NCBI GenBank assembly: GCA_002256115.1
Contig: NKIK01000011.1
Span: 1-64,000, forward strand
Direction of reading: 5' to 3'
DNA length: 64,000 bases
Origin: Burkholderiales bacterium PBB3
GTDB taxonomy: Bacteria; Pseudomonadota; Gammaproteobacteria; Burkholderiales; Burkholderiaceae_C
The notes under the pieces: generated by a model
Databases searched by the model: none
What the model was told of the DNA's origin: nothing
Seen by the model: only the letters and a program-made list of their open reading frames with translations
Shown: positions 1-7,203 of the stretch, piece by piece
Layout: each line of letters starts with the position of its first letter
Position numbering within the stretch: the stretch's first letter is position 1
Program-made: the position numbers and the translations under genes

Positions 1-158
1 CCATTGTGGCCCTGCAGGCAGTCTTGGCCCAAGACGATGTGGCGATCATTGAAGCCACCAGCAAAGCCCTGGCCCAAGCCACCGAGAGCTTTGCCGCCGC
101 GCGCATGAACCGCGGCATTGCCAAGGCCCTGTCGGGCAAGAATATTGAAACACTCTGA
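1..158 (+). CDS. hscA: HscA C-terminal end (partial)
   Basis: The window opens inside a frame whose last 51 codons end at the TGA at 156-158. The peptide is a helical tail ending IAKALSGKNIETL. This fits the C-terminal lid of HscA, the Hsp70-type chaperone of iron-sulfur cluster assembly, and the next gene is the ISC ferredoxin, the usual partner in isc operons (established knowledge). The ATPase domain is outside the window, so the call rests on the tail and its neighbour; another DnaK-family protein is less likely. Confidence 0.75.
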   Translation, partial: IVALQAVLAQDDVAIIEATSKALAQATESFAAARMNRGIAKALSGKNIETL

Positions 159-178
159 GCCAGTTTGAAAGCACCACG

Positions 179-502
179 ATGCCTATCATCAAAATCATGC
201 CCCACTCGGAATACTGTCCCCAGGGCGCCGAAGTATCAGCCCCGGCCGGCACGTCGATCTGTGAAGCCCTGCTGGATAACGGTATCAACATCGAGCACGC
301 CTGCGACATGAGCTGCGCCTGTACCACCTGCCATGTGGTGGTGCGTGAGGGCATGAACTCACTGAATGACCCGGAAGAGACCGAGGAAGACTTGCTCTTG
401 GAGCCCAATTCGCGCCTGAGCTGCCAGGCCATCCTGGCGCAAGCCAATCTGGTGGTAGAAATCCCCAAGTACTCTATCAACCACGCCAAAGAAAACCACT
501 GA
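179..502 (+). CDS. fdx: ISC-type [2Fe-2S] ferredoxin
   Basis: A 107-residue adrenodoxin-type ferredoxin that supplies electrons for iron-sulfur cluster assembly in the cytoplasm. The cluster ligands are visible as Cys42, Cys48, Cys51 (in the HACDMSCACTTCH stretch) and Cys82 (RLSCQAI); Cys46 is the extra cysteine also seen in E. coli Fdx. The length is normal for the family. It starts 20 nt after the hscA stop, so it belongs to the same operon. No strong Shine-Dalgarno is visible before the ATG. Confidence is high because of the motif spacing and the gene order. Confidence 0.95.
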   Translation: MPIIKIMPHSEYCPQGAEVSAPAGTSICEALLDNGINIEHACDMSCACTTCHVVVREGMNSLNDPEETEEDLLLEPNSRLSCQAILAQANLVVEIPKYSINHAKENH

Positions 503-590
503 TGTTTGTTAACCCCCACGCTCATCACTGCGTGTATTCGCTGCCCCCCGCGGGGGCGTATGCCCTCCTTGGGGCGGCCCAGCGGAGGAC

Positions 591-1295
591 ATGATGCGCC
601 AGATCATTTTGGACACTGAGACCACGGGCTTTTACTTTGACAAGGACGATCGGCTGGTGGAAATTGGCTGTGTCGAGCTACTCAATCGCAAGCTAACGGG
701 CCACAATTTTCATGTCTATCTGAACCCGGGCCGGGACAGCGACGAAGGCGCTTTGCGCGTCCACGGATTGACCAGTGAGTTCCTGCGCGATAAGCCGGTG
801 TTTTCCGCCATCGTGGATGACTTTCTGGCCTATGTGAAGGATGCGGAGATCATCATTCACAACGCGCCATTTGACCTAGGCTTCCTGAATATGGAGCTTC
901 AGCGCTCAGGGCGGCCCAAGTTCAAAGAGCACGTGTCTGGCGTGGTGGATACCTTGGTCATGGCCAAGGAGCTTTTTCCTGGCAAACGGAACTCGCTGGA
1001 TGCCCTGTGCGACCGCCTAGAGGTGGACAATTCGGGACGGACCTTGCACGGGGCTTTGCTGGATGCGGAGTTGCTGGCCGACGTCTACATCAATATGACG
1101 CGGGGCCAGGATGCCCTGTTGATGGAACCACACTCGCCGCAGCAGACGGGTGTGGTGATCACCAAGGTGGATTTGACGGCGATAGAGCTCCCAGTGCTGC
1201 ATGCAAGCAGCCAAGAACTGGCAGCGCACGAGGAAGCCATGGCCCAAATTAATAAAGCCAGTGGCGGTAAAGCGGTATGGCTTCAAAGTGCCTAA
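591..1295 (+). CDS. dnaQ: DnaQ-family 3'-5' exonuclease (DNA pol III epsilon)
   Basis: This 234-residue protein has the full DEDDh exonuclease set: Asp8 and Glu10 in ILDTETTGF, Asp95 in HNAPFD, and His153 and Asp158 in LHGALLDAELLADVY. The role by family is proofreading in the DNA polymerase III core. The C-terminal third is less conserved, as expected for the segment that contacts the polymerase subunit. Two ATGs lie side by side (591 and 594) after AGCGGAGGAC; either could be used. Its 3' end overlaps the promoter of the following tRNA gene. A DnaQ-like exonuclease paralogue cannot be excluded. Confidence 0.9.
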   Translation: MMRQIILDTETTGFYFDKDDRLVEIGCVELLNRKLTGHNFHVYLNPGRDSDEGALRVHGLTSEFLRDKPVFSAIVDDFLAYVKDAEIIIHNAPFDLGFLNMELQRSGRPKFKEHVSGVVDTLVMAKELFPGKRNSLDALCDRLEVDNSGRTLHGALLDAELLADVYINMTRGQDALLMEPHSPQQTGVVITKVDLTAIELPVLHASSQELAAHEEAMAQINKASGGKAVWLQSA

Positions 1296-1310
1296 AAACT
1301 GTACTATAAT
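1282..1310 (+). promoter_or_regulatory. Sigma70-type promoter of tRNA-Val
   Basis: A perfect -10 box TATAAT (1305-1310) stands 17 bp after a fair -35 box TTCAAA (1282-1287). Transcription would start near 1317, about 18 nt before the tRNA. The promoter is buried in the last codons of dnaQ, so the tRNA can be expressed independently. Confidence 0.75.
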
Positions 1311-1334
1311 CTTAGGCTTACTGAACAAGATTCA

Positions 1335-1409
1335 GGGCGGTTAGCTCAGGGGTAGAGCACTGCATTCACACTGCAGGGGTCACAAGTTCGAAACTTGTAC
1401 TGCCCACCA
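1335..1409 (+). tRNA. tRNA-Val (anticodon CAC)
   Basis: A full cloverleaf can be folded: acceptor GGGCGGT against ACTGCCC (one G-T pair), a D arm with GCTC/GAGC, anticodon stem CTGCA/TGCAG with loop TTCACAC giving anticodon CAC, and a T arm ACAAG/CTTGT with TTCGAAA. The 3' CCA is encoded (1407-1409). It is flanked by its own promoter and a Rho-independent terminator. Confidence 0.97.
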
Positions 1410-1422
1410 AAATATTGGTATT

Positions 1423-1460
1423 AAAAAAGCACTTGGTGTCACCACCCAGTGCTTTTTTTT
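1423..1460 (+). terminator. Rho-independent terminator after tRNA-Val
   Basis: Inverted arms AAAAGCACTTGGTG and CACCCAGTGCTTTT (one mismatch) are followed by an uninterrupted T run to 1460. This is 14 nt after the tRNA end, so it terminates the tRNA transcript. Confidence 0.9.
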
Positions 1461-1536
1461 CGCATGTGCGTGAACTGTCGGAACCGGTTGGTACCCGCAA
1501 GGGGTGCCAAGTCGGTATCCGGTACTGATACTGCGC

Positions 1537-1818
1537 TCAGGCTTTTGTCTCAGGCCGAATCAGAGTGCCTTTGCTGGCCAATTCAAACCAGCCGTCTTTC
1601 ACGGGGTTGACCAGAAGGCGTCCGCTTTTGAACTGTCGGCTCTCCACAATCCAGGGCCCCCAACCATCGGCTGAGTCGGCTGACTGCTCCCGCATGACTT
1701 TCACCACACACATGATTTGGTAGGTCTTGCCAGTGGCGTCCTTCATCACGAACGGACCAACTTCTTCTTGTTTGCGTTCAATATCCATGGCTGCGGCTTT
1801 CACTATTCTGGTTTGCAA
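1537..1818 (-). CDS. Conserved-looking hypothetical protein
   Basis: I do not recognise this 93-residue protein. It has no signal peptide or membrane segment. The body (MDIERKQEEVGPFVMKDATG onward) looks like a small beta-rich fold. The internal Met11 is a better start candidate than Met1, because the first ten residues (MQTRIVKAAA) look unrelated. It is last in a minus-strand run after the PilZ gene and the small acidic ORF and may be co-transcribed with them. Function unknown. Confidence 0.6.
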   Translation of the reverse strand: MQTRIVKAAAMDIERKQEEVGPFVMKDATGKTYQIMCVVKVMREQSADSADGWGPWIVESRQFKSGRLLVNPVKDGWFELASKGTLIRPETKA

Positions 1819-1850
1819 AGCCCTCTATTATGGACGGGCCAGGTACAGGG

Positions 1851-2063
1851 CTAGCGTTTGCGGATCGGTGGCATTTCTTCCAAGGTCATAGGCACGGTTT
1901 CATCGAAAGTGGGGCGGGGCTCTTGGGTGGAGTCTTGCCACATGGCCCAAGCAGAATCGGTGTTGGTTTCAATGGCCTCGGGCACGGGGATGGGGTCTCC
2001 GGGCAGGTAGCGGTCCTCGGGGGGCTTGCCGGATTCGGGCAGAGTTTTCTTGGTGTTTTCCAC
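1851..2063 (-). CDS. Small acidic proline-rich hypothetical protein
   Basis: A 70-residue protein rich in Pro, Glu and Asp, with no membrane segment; it starts MENTKKTLPESGKPPEDRYL. The composition suggests a disordered protein. A second frame over the same bases (1886-2098) is less protein-like, having clustered Pro, Cys and Arg. The gene lies 32 nt upstream of the hypothetical gene at 1537-1818 and 107 nt downstream of the PilZ gene, on the same strand. No function can be assigned. Confidence 0.5.
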   Translation of the reverse strand: MENTKKTLPESGKPPEDRYLPGDPIPVPEAIETNTDSAWAMWQDSTQEPRPTFDETVPMTLEEMPPIRKR

Positions 2064-2119
2064 AATGCGTCCCGGTCAAGTGATACAAATGAAATCACTT
2101 TAGCGCAATTTCAAAGGCG

Positions 2120-2142
2120 GCGCAAAGCCCTTGGGCTTGCGC
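2120..2142 (-). other. Hairpin between PilZ gene and small ORF
   Basis: GCGCAAAGCCC and GGGCTTGCGC face each other across two bases (one bulged A). There is no T run on either side, so this is a strong hairpin that could attenuate or protect the minus-strand transcript, not a canonical terminator. Confidence 0.35.
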
Positions 2143-2170
2143 GTACACCACCGGGTAGTGGGCCGTGGGC

Positions 2171-2899
2171 TTACTGCGCAGTCTGCGACGCTTGGGTCAG
2201 GAAATGCAGCAGAAGTTTGTCTTGCTGCGTGAGGTCGGTGAAAGCTAAGCCCACAAAAAATCCGGGCACTGCCATCGACTTGTTGTTGTGGCAAATGCGT
2301 GCCTTCACGCTCAGTACGGCGGGCGCGCCGTCCACGTCCACAAACATTTTCAGGGGAATCACGTCACCAATGGCCCCCAAGGCCAAGGGCGCTTCAATCA
2401 TCGCGCCCTGCAGGCTCAGGTCGAGCAGCTTCACCGCGTGCGGGGCCTGGTCGGCACCTGCATCGGCACCCACAGCACCCACCCGGGTGGGCCAAGAGGT
2501 GCGGGTGCGCAGAGATTGGCGCACCATGCGGGCATCTACCTGGCTGGGGTAGGCCAATAGGGCGTAGGCAAACGGTTTTTCAAAGGTCTGCAGCACCTTG
2601 CTGAGGAAAGAAAACTCGTATTGGCCGGTAAAGCCGCGCACTACGCAGACCTCACCTTCCTCTAGCTCGGTCTTCACCCCATCGGGCCCCATGGGGCCGA
2701 CCATGACGCCTTTGCTTTCAATGGCACCAAAAAACTGCGACTCTTTTTTGCTGGCACCTTCTACCAAGCGGCGGGTCTGCAGCGCCATACCGGTGCGCAT
2801 GCCTAAGGCCTTGAAAGACAGGCGTGCTACGTTCTCGGGCGCGGTTTCGGTGTCCATGGGGATCATGCTGGTATTGCTTGAAAAGACGGGGAGCTTCAT
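2171..2899 (-). CDS. YcgR-type PilZ domain c-di-GMP receptor
   Basis: This 242-residue protein has an N-terminal YcgR-like beta-barrel (about residues 1-120) and a C-terminal PilZ domain. The c-di-GMP signature is present: RQSLRTR (RxxxR) near residue 126, followed by LLDLSLQGAMIE (DxSxxG). Family members act as flagellar brakes or as c-di-GMP sensors of motility and surface behaviour (established knowledge). No flagellar genes are nearby, so the target is unknown. The frameshifted GGDEF-EAL gene at 36.5-39.1 kb is the only other c-di-GMP gene in the window. Confidence 0.85.
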   Translation of the reverse strand: MKLPVFSSNTSMIPMDTETAPENVARLSFKALGMRTGMALQTRRLVEGASKKESQFFGAIESKGVMVGPMGPDGVKTELEEGEVCVVRGFTGQYEFSFLSKVLQTFEKPFAYALLAYPSQVDARMVRQSLRTRTSWPTRVGAVGADAGADQAPHAVKLLDLSLQGAMIEAPLALGAIGDVIPLKMFVDVDGAPAVLSVKARICHNNKSMAVPGFFVGLAFTDLTQQDKLLLHFLTQASQTAQ

Positions 2900-2986
2900 G
2901 TTACTTCATCGCATGCGCTAGGCTGGTAGCTGGGAAACTTGGCTAATATGCTTTTCGCGCATGTGTGCATTTCTTCACACCCATTT

Positions 2987-3487
2987 ATGAAAAATTTTGG
3001 TTTTTGGTGTTTTTTTGGGCACCGCAGGGTCCTGGGCTTGGTGGCTCTGGCCGCTTTGGCGGGCAGCGGCTGCGCCAAACTAGAGGATCGCGCGCGGCTG
3101 TATCTGGCCAGCTCGGTGGATGTGTTTGCGGTGGTGGGCAAGCAGTTGCTGATGGGTGAGGCCCAGCTTTATAGCGACCGCACCGGCACGATTGCGCTCA
3201 GCACGGGCTTGTCGACACAGCCACCGTTGAATTGTTCCGGGCGATTGAGTCGCACCGGGTCCACCGAAGCGGCTCTGGATTTGCGCTGCAGCGATGGCAG
3301 CAGCCTGTCCTTATCCGCCGCCATGCTGGCCGAGACCCAGGGCTATGCCTACGGGCAGAGCAGTACGGGCACGGCGGCCAGCTTGACGCTGGGCTTGGCC
3401 TCGGCGCGCGCTGTGGCCTACTTGCGTGCACCGGCAGGTCAGCAGTTGCTGGCTTTGCCCAAAAAACCATTTATGGAATTGAACTAG
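2987..3487 (+). CDS. Putative lipoprotein, unknown function
   Basis: An exported protein of about 166 residues with a signal peptide that runs through [14 protein letters not shown], a lipoprotein-like cleavage site. I chose the ATG at 2987 (MKNFGFW) because it gives a normal signal peptide and leaves room for a promoter between it and the divergent PilZ gene. TTG 2939 and ATG 2948 are alternatives with an odd N-terminal extension. No domain recognised. Its stop codon TAG overlaps the GTG start of the next gene by one base, so the two are probably translationally coupled. Confidence 0.65.
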   Translation: MKNFGFWCFFGHRRVLGLVALAALAGSGCAKLEDRARLYLASSVDVFAVVGKQLLMGEAQLYSDRTGTIALSTGLSTQPPLNCSGRLSRTGSTEAALDLRCSDGSSLSLSAAMLAETQGYAYGQSSTGTAASLTLGLASARAVAYLRAPAGQQLLALPKKPFMELN

Positions 3488-4593
3488 TGCCGCAATCGGC
3501 TGAGCTGCAAGACTGCGTCGTCATTGGGGCCGGGGTCGTGGGGCTGGCGGTGGCGCGGGCCTTGGCCCTGGCCGGGCGCGATGTCTTGCTGCTAGAGGCC
3601 GAGTCGGCCATCGGCACACGAACCAGTGCGCGCAACAGCGAGGTGATTCATGCCGGTATTTATTACCCGCCAGGCTCGCTAAAGGCCCGGCTCTGTGTGC
3701 AAGGCAAAGCCCTGCTGTACGACTATTGCAAGGCCCGGGGCATAGCGCACCAAGCCTGTGGCAAATTGATTGTGGCCACCCACCCCGAGCAGTTGGGTGG
3801 TCTGCAAGCTATTGCGGCACGTGCGCAAGCCAATGGCGTGCATGACCTGGTCTGGCTGGACCGCGAAAGCGCGCAGGCCCTGGAGCCCGCACTGGCCTGC
3901 GTGGCGGCGCTGCATTCGCCCTCTACTGGCATCATAGACAGCCACGCCTTGATGTTGTCTTTGTTAGCTGACCTGGAGAATGCCGGTGGCGTTTTGGCAC
4001 TCAATTCGCCGCTAGAGCTCATGGATAGTGCGGGAGCAGCTATTGAATTAGTAGCGAAAGATGGCACGGTGTTGCACGCCAAAACCGTGATTAACTGCGC
4101 TGGCCTGCAAGCCCCGGCGCTGGCAGCGCGCTTTGCGGGGCTGGCGGCCGCGCATGTGCCCCAGGCCTACTTTGCCAAGGGCAGTTACTTTTCTTTGGCG
4201 GGGCGCGCCCCGTTCTCCCGGCTCATTTACCCGGTGCCAGAGCCCGGCGGTTTGGGCGTGCATCTCACTTTGGATTTGGGGGGCCAGGCCCGTTTTGGCC
4301 CGGATGTGCAGTGGGTGGATAGCGCAGACGATCTGCAAGTGCAGCCCGCGCGGGGTGATGCGTTTTACGCCGAAGTGCGCAAATACTGGCCCGCGCTGCC
4401 CAGTGGCGCGCTGCTGCCGGCTTATGCCGGCATACGGCCCAAAATCAGTGGCCCCGATGCGCCCGCCGCTGACTTTTGCATTCAGGGGCCGCGGCACCAT
4501 GGCGTGCCGGGTCTGGTCAACCTATTTGGTATTGAGTCGCCGGGGCTGACCAGTTGTCTGGCTATTGGCAACTACGTGGCCGAGCTGTGCTGA
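3487..4593 (+). CDS. FAD-dependent oxidoreductase, L-2-hydroxyglutarate oxidase-like
   Basis: A DAO-family flavoprotein of 368 residues. The FAD-binding GxGxxG appears at once ([17 protein letters not shown]), followed by an [14 protein letters not shown] segment typical of LhgO/L2HGDH-type enzymes and a C-terminal [23 protein letters not shown] that closes the flavin site. It probably oxidises a 2-hydroxy acid; the substrate is not provable here. The frame is open upstream to 3232, but the conserved part begins at GTG 3487, which overlaps the preceding stop (TAGTG). Residues encoded around 4021-4055 ([12 protein letters not shown]) come from a dispersed 40-bp repeat inserted in frame. Confidence 0.85.
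   Translation: MPQSAELQDCVVIGAGVVGLAVARALALAGRDVLLLEAESAIGTRTSARNSEVIHAGIYYPPGSLKARLCVQGKALLYDYCKARGIAHQACGKLIVATHPEQLGGLQAIAARAQANGVHDLVWLDRESAQALEPALACVAALHSPSTGIIDSHALMLSLLADLENAGGVLALNSPLELMDSAGAAIELVAKDGTVLHAKTVINCAGLQAPALAARFAGLAAAHVPQAYFAKGSYFSLAGRAPFSRLIYPVPEPGGLGVHLTLDLGGQARFGPDVQWVDSADDLQVQPARGDAFYAEVRKYWPALPSGALLPAYAGIRPKISGPDAPAADFCIQGPRHHGVPGLVNLFGIESPGLTSCLAIGNYVAELC
4021..4055 (+). repeat. 40-bp dispersed repeat, copy 1 (inside FAD oxidoreductase)
   Basis: Matches the repeat core GATAGTGCGGGAGCAGCT and keeps the final GTAGC, with the AT-rich middle altered. It reads in frame as [12 protein letters not shown] within the coding region. Confidence 0.8.
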
Positions 4594-4608
4594 ACCCGGT
4601 TGATTTTT

Positions 4609-4648
4609 GCTATTAACTTAGGAGCTGCTCCCGCACTATCCATGGGCT
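4609..4648 (-). repeat. 40-bp dispersed repeat, copy 2 (intergenic)
   Basis: A complete copy in reverse orientation in the gap between the convergent FAD oxidoreductase and pyrD genes, 600 bp from copy 1. It contains the inverted core GGAGCTGCTCC. Confidence 0.9.
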
Positions 4649-4655
4649 AGAACGG

Positions 4656-5708
4656 CTATTTGACCATTTTTTTGATGGCCAGGGCCGCTTCACGGACCAA
4701 TGCCGGACCCTGGTAGATCAGGCCGGTGTAGATCTGCACCACATTCGCTCCAGCCCGGATTTTGGACACTGCGTCATCCGCGCTCAGGATGCCGCCCACG
4801 CCGATGATTGGGAATGCGGGGCCCAGTGCGGCACGCAGTTGGGCGATTACTTTGTTGCTGGCCTCCAGCACCGGAGCGCCCGACAGGCCGCCCATTTCAT
4901 CGCAATGCGCCATGCCTTGCACGGCGGTGCGGCTGAGTGTGGTGTTGGTGGCAATCACGCCGTCCATGCCGTGGCGCACCAGCGTGGCGGCAATCACGCC
5001 GACTTGGGCTTCATCCAGATCGGGCGCAATCTTCACAAAGATGGGGATGCGTTTGCCGTAGCGGCTTTGCAGCGCGGTGCGGCGCTGGGCGATGGCACCC
5101 AGCAGGCTGTCCAGGGCTTCATCGCTTTGCAGGGCGCGCAGGTTCTTGGTGTTGGGGCTGGAGATATTGACGGTGACGTAGTCTGCATGCGGGTAGACAC
5201 CGTCCAGGCACAGCAGGTAGTCGTCGGTGGCATTCTCAATCGGCGTGGCGGCGTTTTTGCCGATGTTCAGGCCCAGCAGCAAGGAAGGGTTCTTGGTGCG
5301 GCGCAGGGCCGAGCGCTGTACATTGGCCACAAAAGCGTCCAGGCCCTCGTTGTTGAAGCCCAGGCGGTTGATCAGGGCCCGCGCTTCGGGTAGGCGGAAC
5401 ATGCGCGGCTTGGGGTTGCCCGGCTGGGCCTTGGGGGTTACGGTACCCACTTCGACAAAGCCAAAACCCATGGCGGCCAAGCCGTCGATGCAGCGGGCAT
5501 TTTTGTCCAGCCCGGCGGCCATGCCGACGCGGTTGGGGAATTTCAGGCCCGCCAACTCAATCGGATCGTCCACCCGACCGGCGCAGTACGCTAGCTTGAG
5601 CGGATTGCCTTGGGTGGCGGCCAGGCCTGCCATGGTGATCTCGTGGGCCACTTCGGGGTCCATACTGAACAAAACGCGGCGGGCGAGGGCGTAGGGCACC
5701 AGAGACAT
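4656..5708 (-). CDS. pyrD: Dihydroorotate dehydrogenase (quinone), class 2
   Basis: Oxidises dihydroorotate to orotate in pyrimidine synthesis and passes electrons to quinones at the inner membrane. The 350-residue length and the N-terminal helix ([19 protein letters not shown]), which docks on the membrane, mark class 2. [12 protein letters not shown] carries the class 2 catalytic serine, and the FMN phosphate site [11 protein letters not shown] is near the C-terminus. The frame extends nine codons upstream, but ATG 5708 begins the conserved helix and has CAGGAA upstream. It is divergent from rpiA across 68 bp. Confidence 0.95.
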   Translation of the reverse strand: MSLVPYALARRVLFSMDPEVAHEITMAGLAATQGNPLKLAYCAGRVDDPIELAGLKFPNRVGMAAGLDKNARCIDGLAAMGFGFVEVGTVTPKAQPGNPKPRMFRLPEARALINRLGFNNEGLDAFVANVQRSALRRTKNPSLLLGLNIGKNAATPIENATDDYLLCLDGVYPHADYVTVNISSPNTKNLRALQSDEALDSLLGAIAQRRTALQSRYGKRIPIFVKIAPDLDEAQVGVIAATLVRHGMDGVIATNTTLSRTAVQGMAHCDEMGGLSGAPVLEASNKVIAQLRAALGPAFPIIGVGGILSADDAVSKIRAGANVVQIYTGLIYQGPALVREAALAIKKMVK

Positions 5709-5776
5709 CGGATAATTCCTGCTTTCAGATTGCAACTACCTCCATTGTCCCCCAGGACGCCTCTCGGACCTTCTAC

Positions 5777-6475
5777 ATGACCACACCCACACCCCCCGCC
5801 ACACTGACGCAAGACGAACTCAAAACCCTGGTCGGCCAGGCCGCGCTGCAGTATGTGGTGCCCGGCGAGATTGTGGGCGTGGGCACAGGCTCCACGGTCA
5901 ACAAGTTCATCGATGCACTGGCCACGATGAAGGATCAGATCAAGGGCGCTGTATCCAGCTCCGTTGCCAGCACCGAGCGCTTGAAGGCGCTGGGCATACG
6001 GGTGTTAGACAGCAATGACGTGGATGCGCTGTCGGTCTACATCGATGGGGCTGACGAGATCGATGGCCAGGGCAACATGATTAAAGGCGGCGGCGCGGCG
6101 CTGACGCGCGAGAAGATTGTGGCGGCGCAGTCCGCCAAGTTTGTGTGCATTGCCGATGCGTCCAAACTGGTCACTGCCTTGGGCAAGTTCCCGCTGCCGG
6201 TGGAAGTGATCCCGATGTCCACCCGCCGTGTCATCGCCCAGTTTGCGGCCCTGGGAGGCACCGCGCAGGTGCGCCTGAAGGACGGCCAGCCGTTAGTGAC
6301 CGACAACGGCCAGCACATTGTGGATGTGACTGGTTTGCAGATCACCGATCCACGCGGCTTTGAAGCCGAGGTGAGCCAGTGGCCCGGCGTGGTGACGGTC
6401 GGGGTGTTTGCGTTTCAGAAGGCCGATATTTGCCTGCTGGGCACGCCCGAAGGCGTGCGCACGCTGAGCTACTAA
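5777..6475 (+). CDS. rpiA: Ribose-5-phosphate isomerase A
   Basis: Interconverts ribose 5-phosphate and ribulose 5-phosphate in the pentose phosphate pathway. The family motifs are all visible in 232 residues: [13 protein letters not shown] (phosphate loop), DGADEID (catalytic Asp region) and [11 protein letters not shown] (catalytic Glu and Lys). Length is normal for RpiA. It is divergent from pyrD and convergent with the glutaredoxin-like gene. Confidence 0.96.
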   Translation: MTTPTPPATLTQDELKTLVGQAALQYVVPGEIVGVGTGSTVNKFIDALATMKDQIKGAVSSSVASTERLKALGIRVLDSNDVDALSVYIDGADEIDGQGNMIKGGGAALTREKIVAAQSAKFVCIADASKLVTALGKFPLPVEVIPMSTRRVIAQFAALGGTAQVRLKDGQPLVTDNGQHIVDVTGLQITDPRGFEAEVSQWPGVVTVGVFAFQKADICLLGTPEGVRTLSY

Positions 6476-6476
6476 G

Positions 6477-6500
6477 CGCCTGCGCTATTCGCGGCAGGCG
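6477..6500. terminator. Possible bidirectional hairpin terminator
   Basis: CGCCTGC and GCAGGCG form a perfect 7-bp stem two bases after the rpiA stop and just downstream of the convergent gene end. There is no clear T tract, so termination is inferred from position. Confidence 0.4.
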
Positions 6501-6506
6501 TAAGGC

Positions 6507-7148
6507 TTAGAACTTGATGCCAGCCGGGTTGTCTGGCGTTTTATCTGGCAGGGGTGGCGGTGGCGGTGGAGCTGGTTTTTCCTCGACCTTAGGCGCAGGC
6601 GCTGCCGATTTCTGCACGACGACCAACGGTGTGGCAGGCGCATTTTTATAACCTGTTGGCAAAGCCGATGCCTTGGGATAGCCCGCAGCGTCCAGGTACT
6701 GGGCCCACTCGGCATCGCTAAAGCCTTTGAGACGCTGGCCGCCGATGGTCATGAACGGCAGCGAACTGTCCCCCGCGATGCGCTGCAAAGACTCGGTGTC
6801 TTCGTTGGTGCTGATCGTGCGCTCGGTGAAGGGGATGCCGCGTGCGTTCAGCATGGCGCGCCCGGAATCGCAGGGCGAACATTTGGCCGAGGTGTACAGC
6901 GTCACCGGGAATTTGGTGGCGACCTGGCGCAACTCAAAGGGCAAACTGGAAACGGAGGCGGCTCCCGCGGCGCCCGTGCCGGTGGACACCACTTTGCCCT
7001 GGGCTTGCGTGGCCGGTGGCTTGTCGGAAAACGTGACCTTGCCATCCGGGCCGACGATGCGGTACACCGATTGGGCCTGTGCGCCCACGCCCGAACAGCA
7101 CAGAACGGCGGCGGCCCCAACCACATGTAAAAGTTTTTGATAGTTCAT
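6507..7148 (-). CDS. Exported glutaredoxin-like protein with DUF4124-type N-terminus
   Basis: A 213-residue protein with a signal peptide (MNYQKLLHVVGAAAVLCCSG, then VGAQAQS), a DUF4124-like segment (VYRIVGPDGKVTFSDKPP), a glutaredoxin-like thioredoxin fold with an active site CSPC (TLYTSAKCSPCDSG), and a proline-rich tail with a run of seven prolines. It is probably a periplasmic thiol-disulfide protein; partners unknown. The open frame continues to 7397, but that extension is antisense to the end of prlC. ATG 7148 has a good AAGGAG and starts the signal peptide. Confidence 0.85.
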   Translation of the reverse strand: MNYQKLLHVVGAAAVLCCSGVGAQAQSVYRIVGPDGKVTFSDKPPATQAQGKVVSTGTGAAGAASVSSLPFELRQVATKFPVTLYTSAKCSPCDSGRAMLNARGIPFTERTISTNEDTESLQRIAGDSSLPFMTIGGQRLKGFSDAEWAQYLDAAGYPKASALPTGYKNAPATPLVVVQKSAAPAPKVEEKPAPPPPPPLPDKTPDNPAGIKF

Positions 7149-7203
7149 CGAATTCTCCTTGTGGGCGTCGCACCCAAAGCCACGATTCATGGCATTTAAC
7201 CAC

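Noticed and set aside
3232-3486. N-terminal extension of the FAD oxidoreductase
   Set aside because: The extension overlaps the lipoprotein gene in another frame and is not flavoprotein-like; GTG 3487 is the start.
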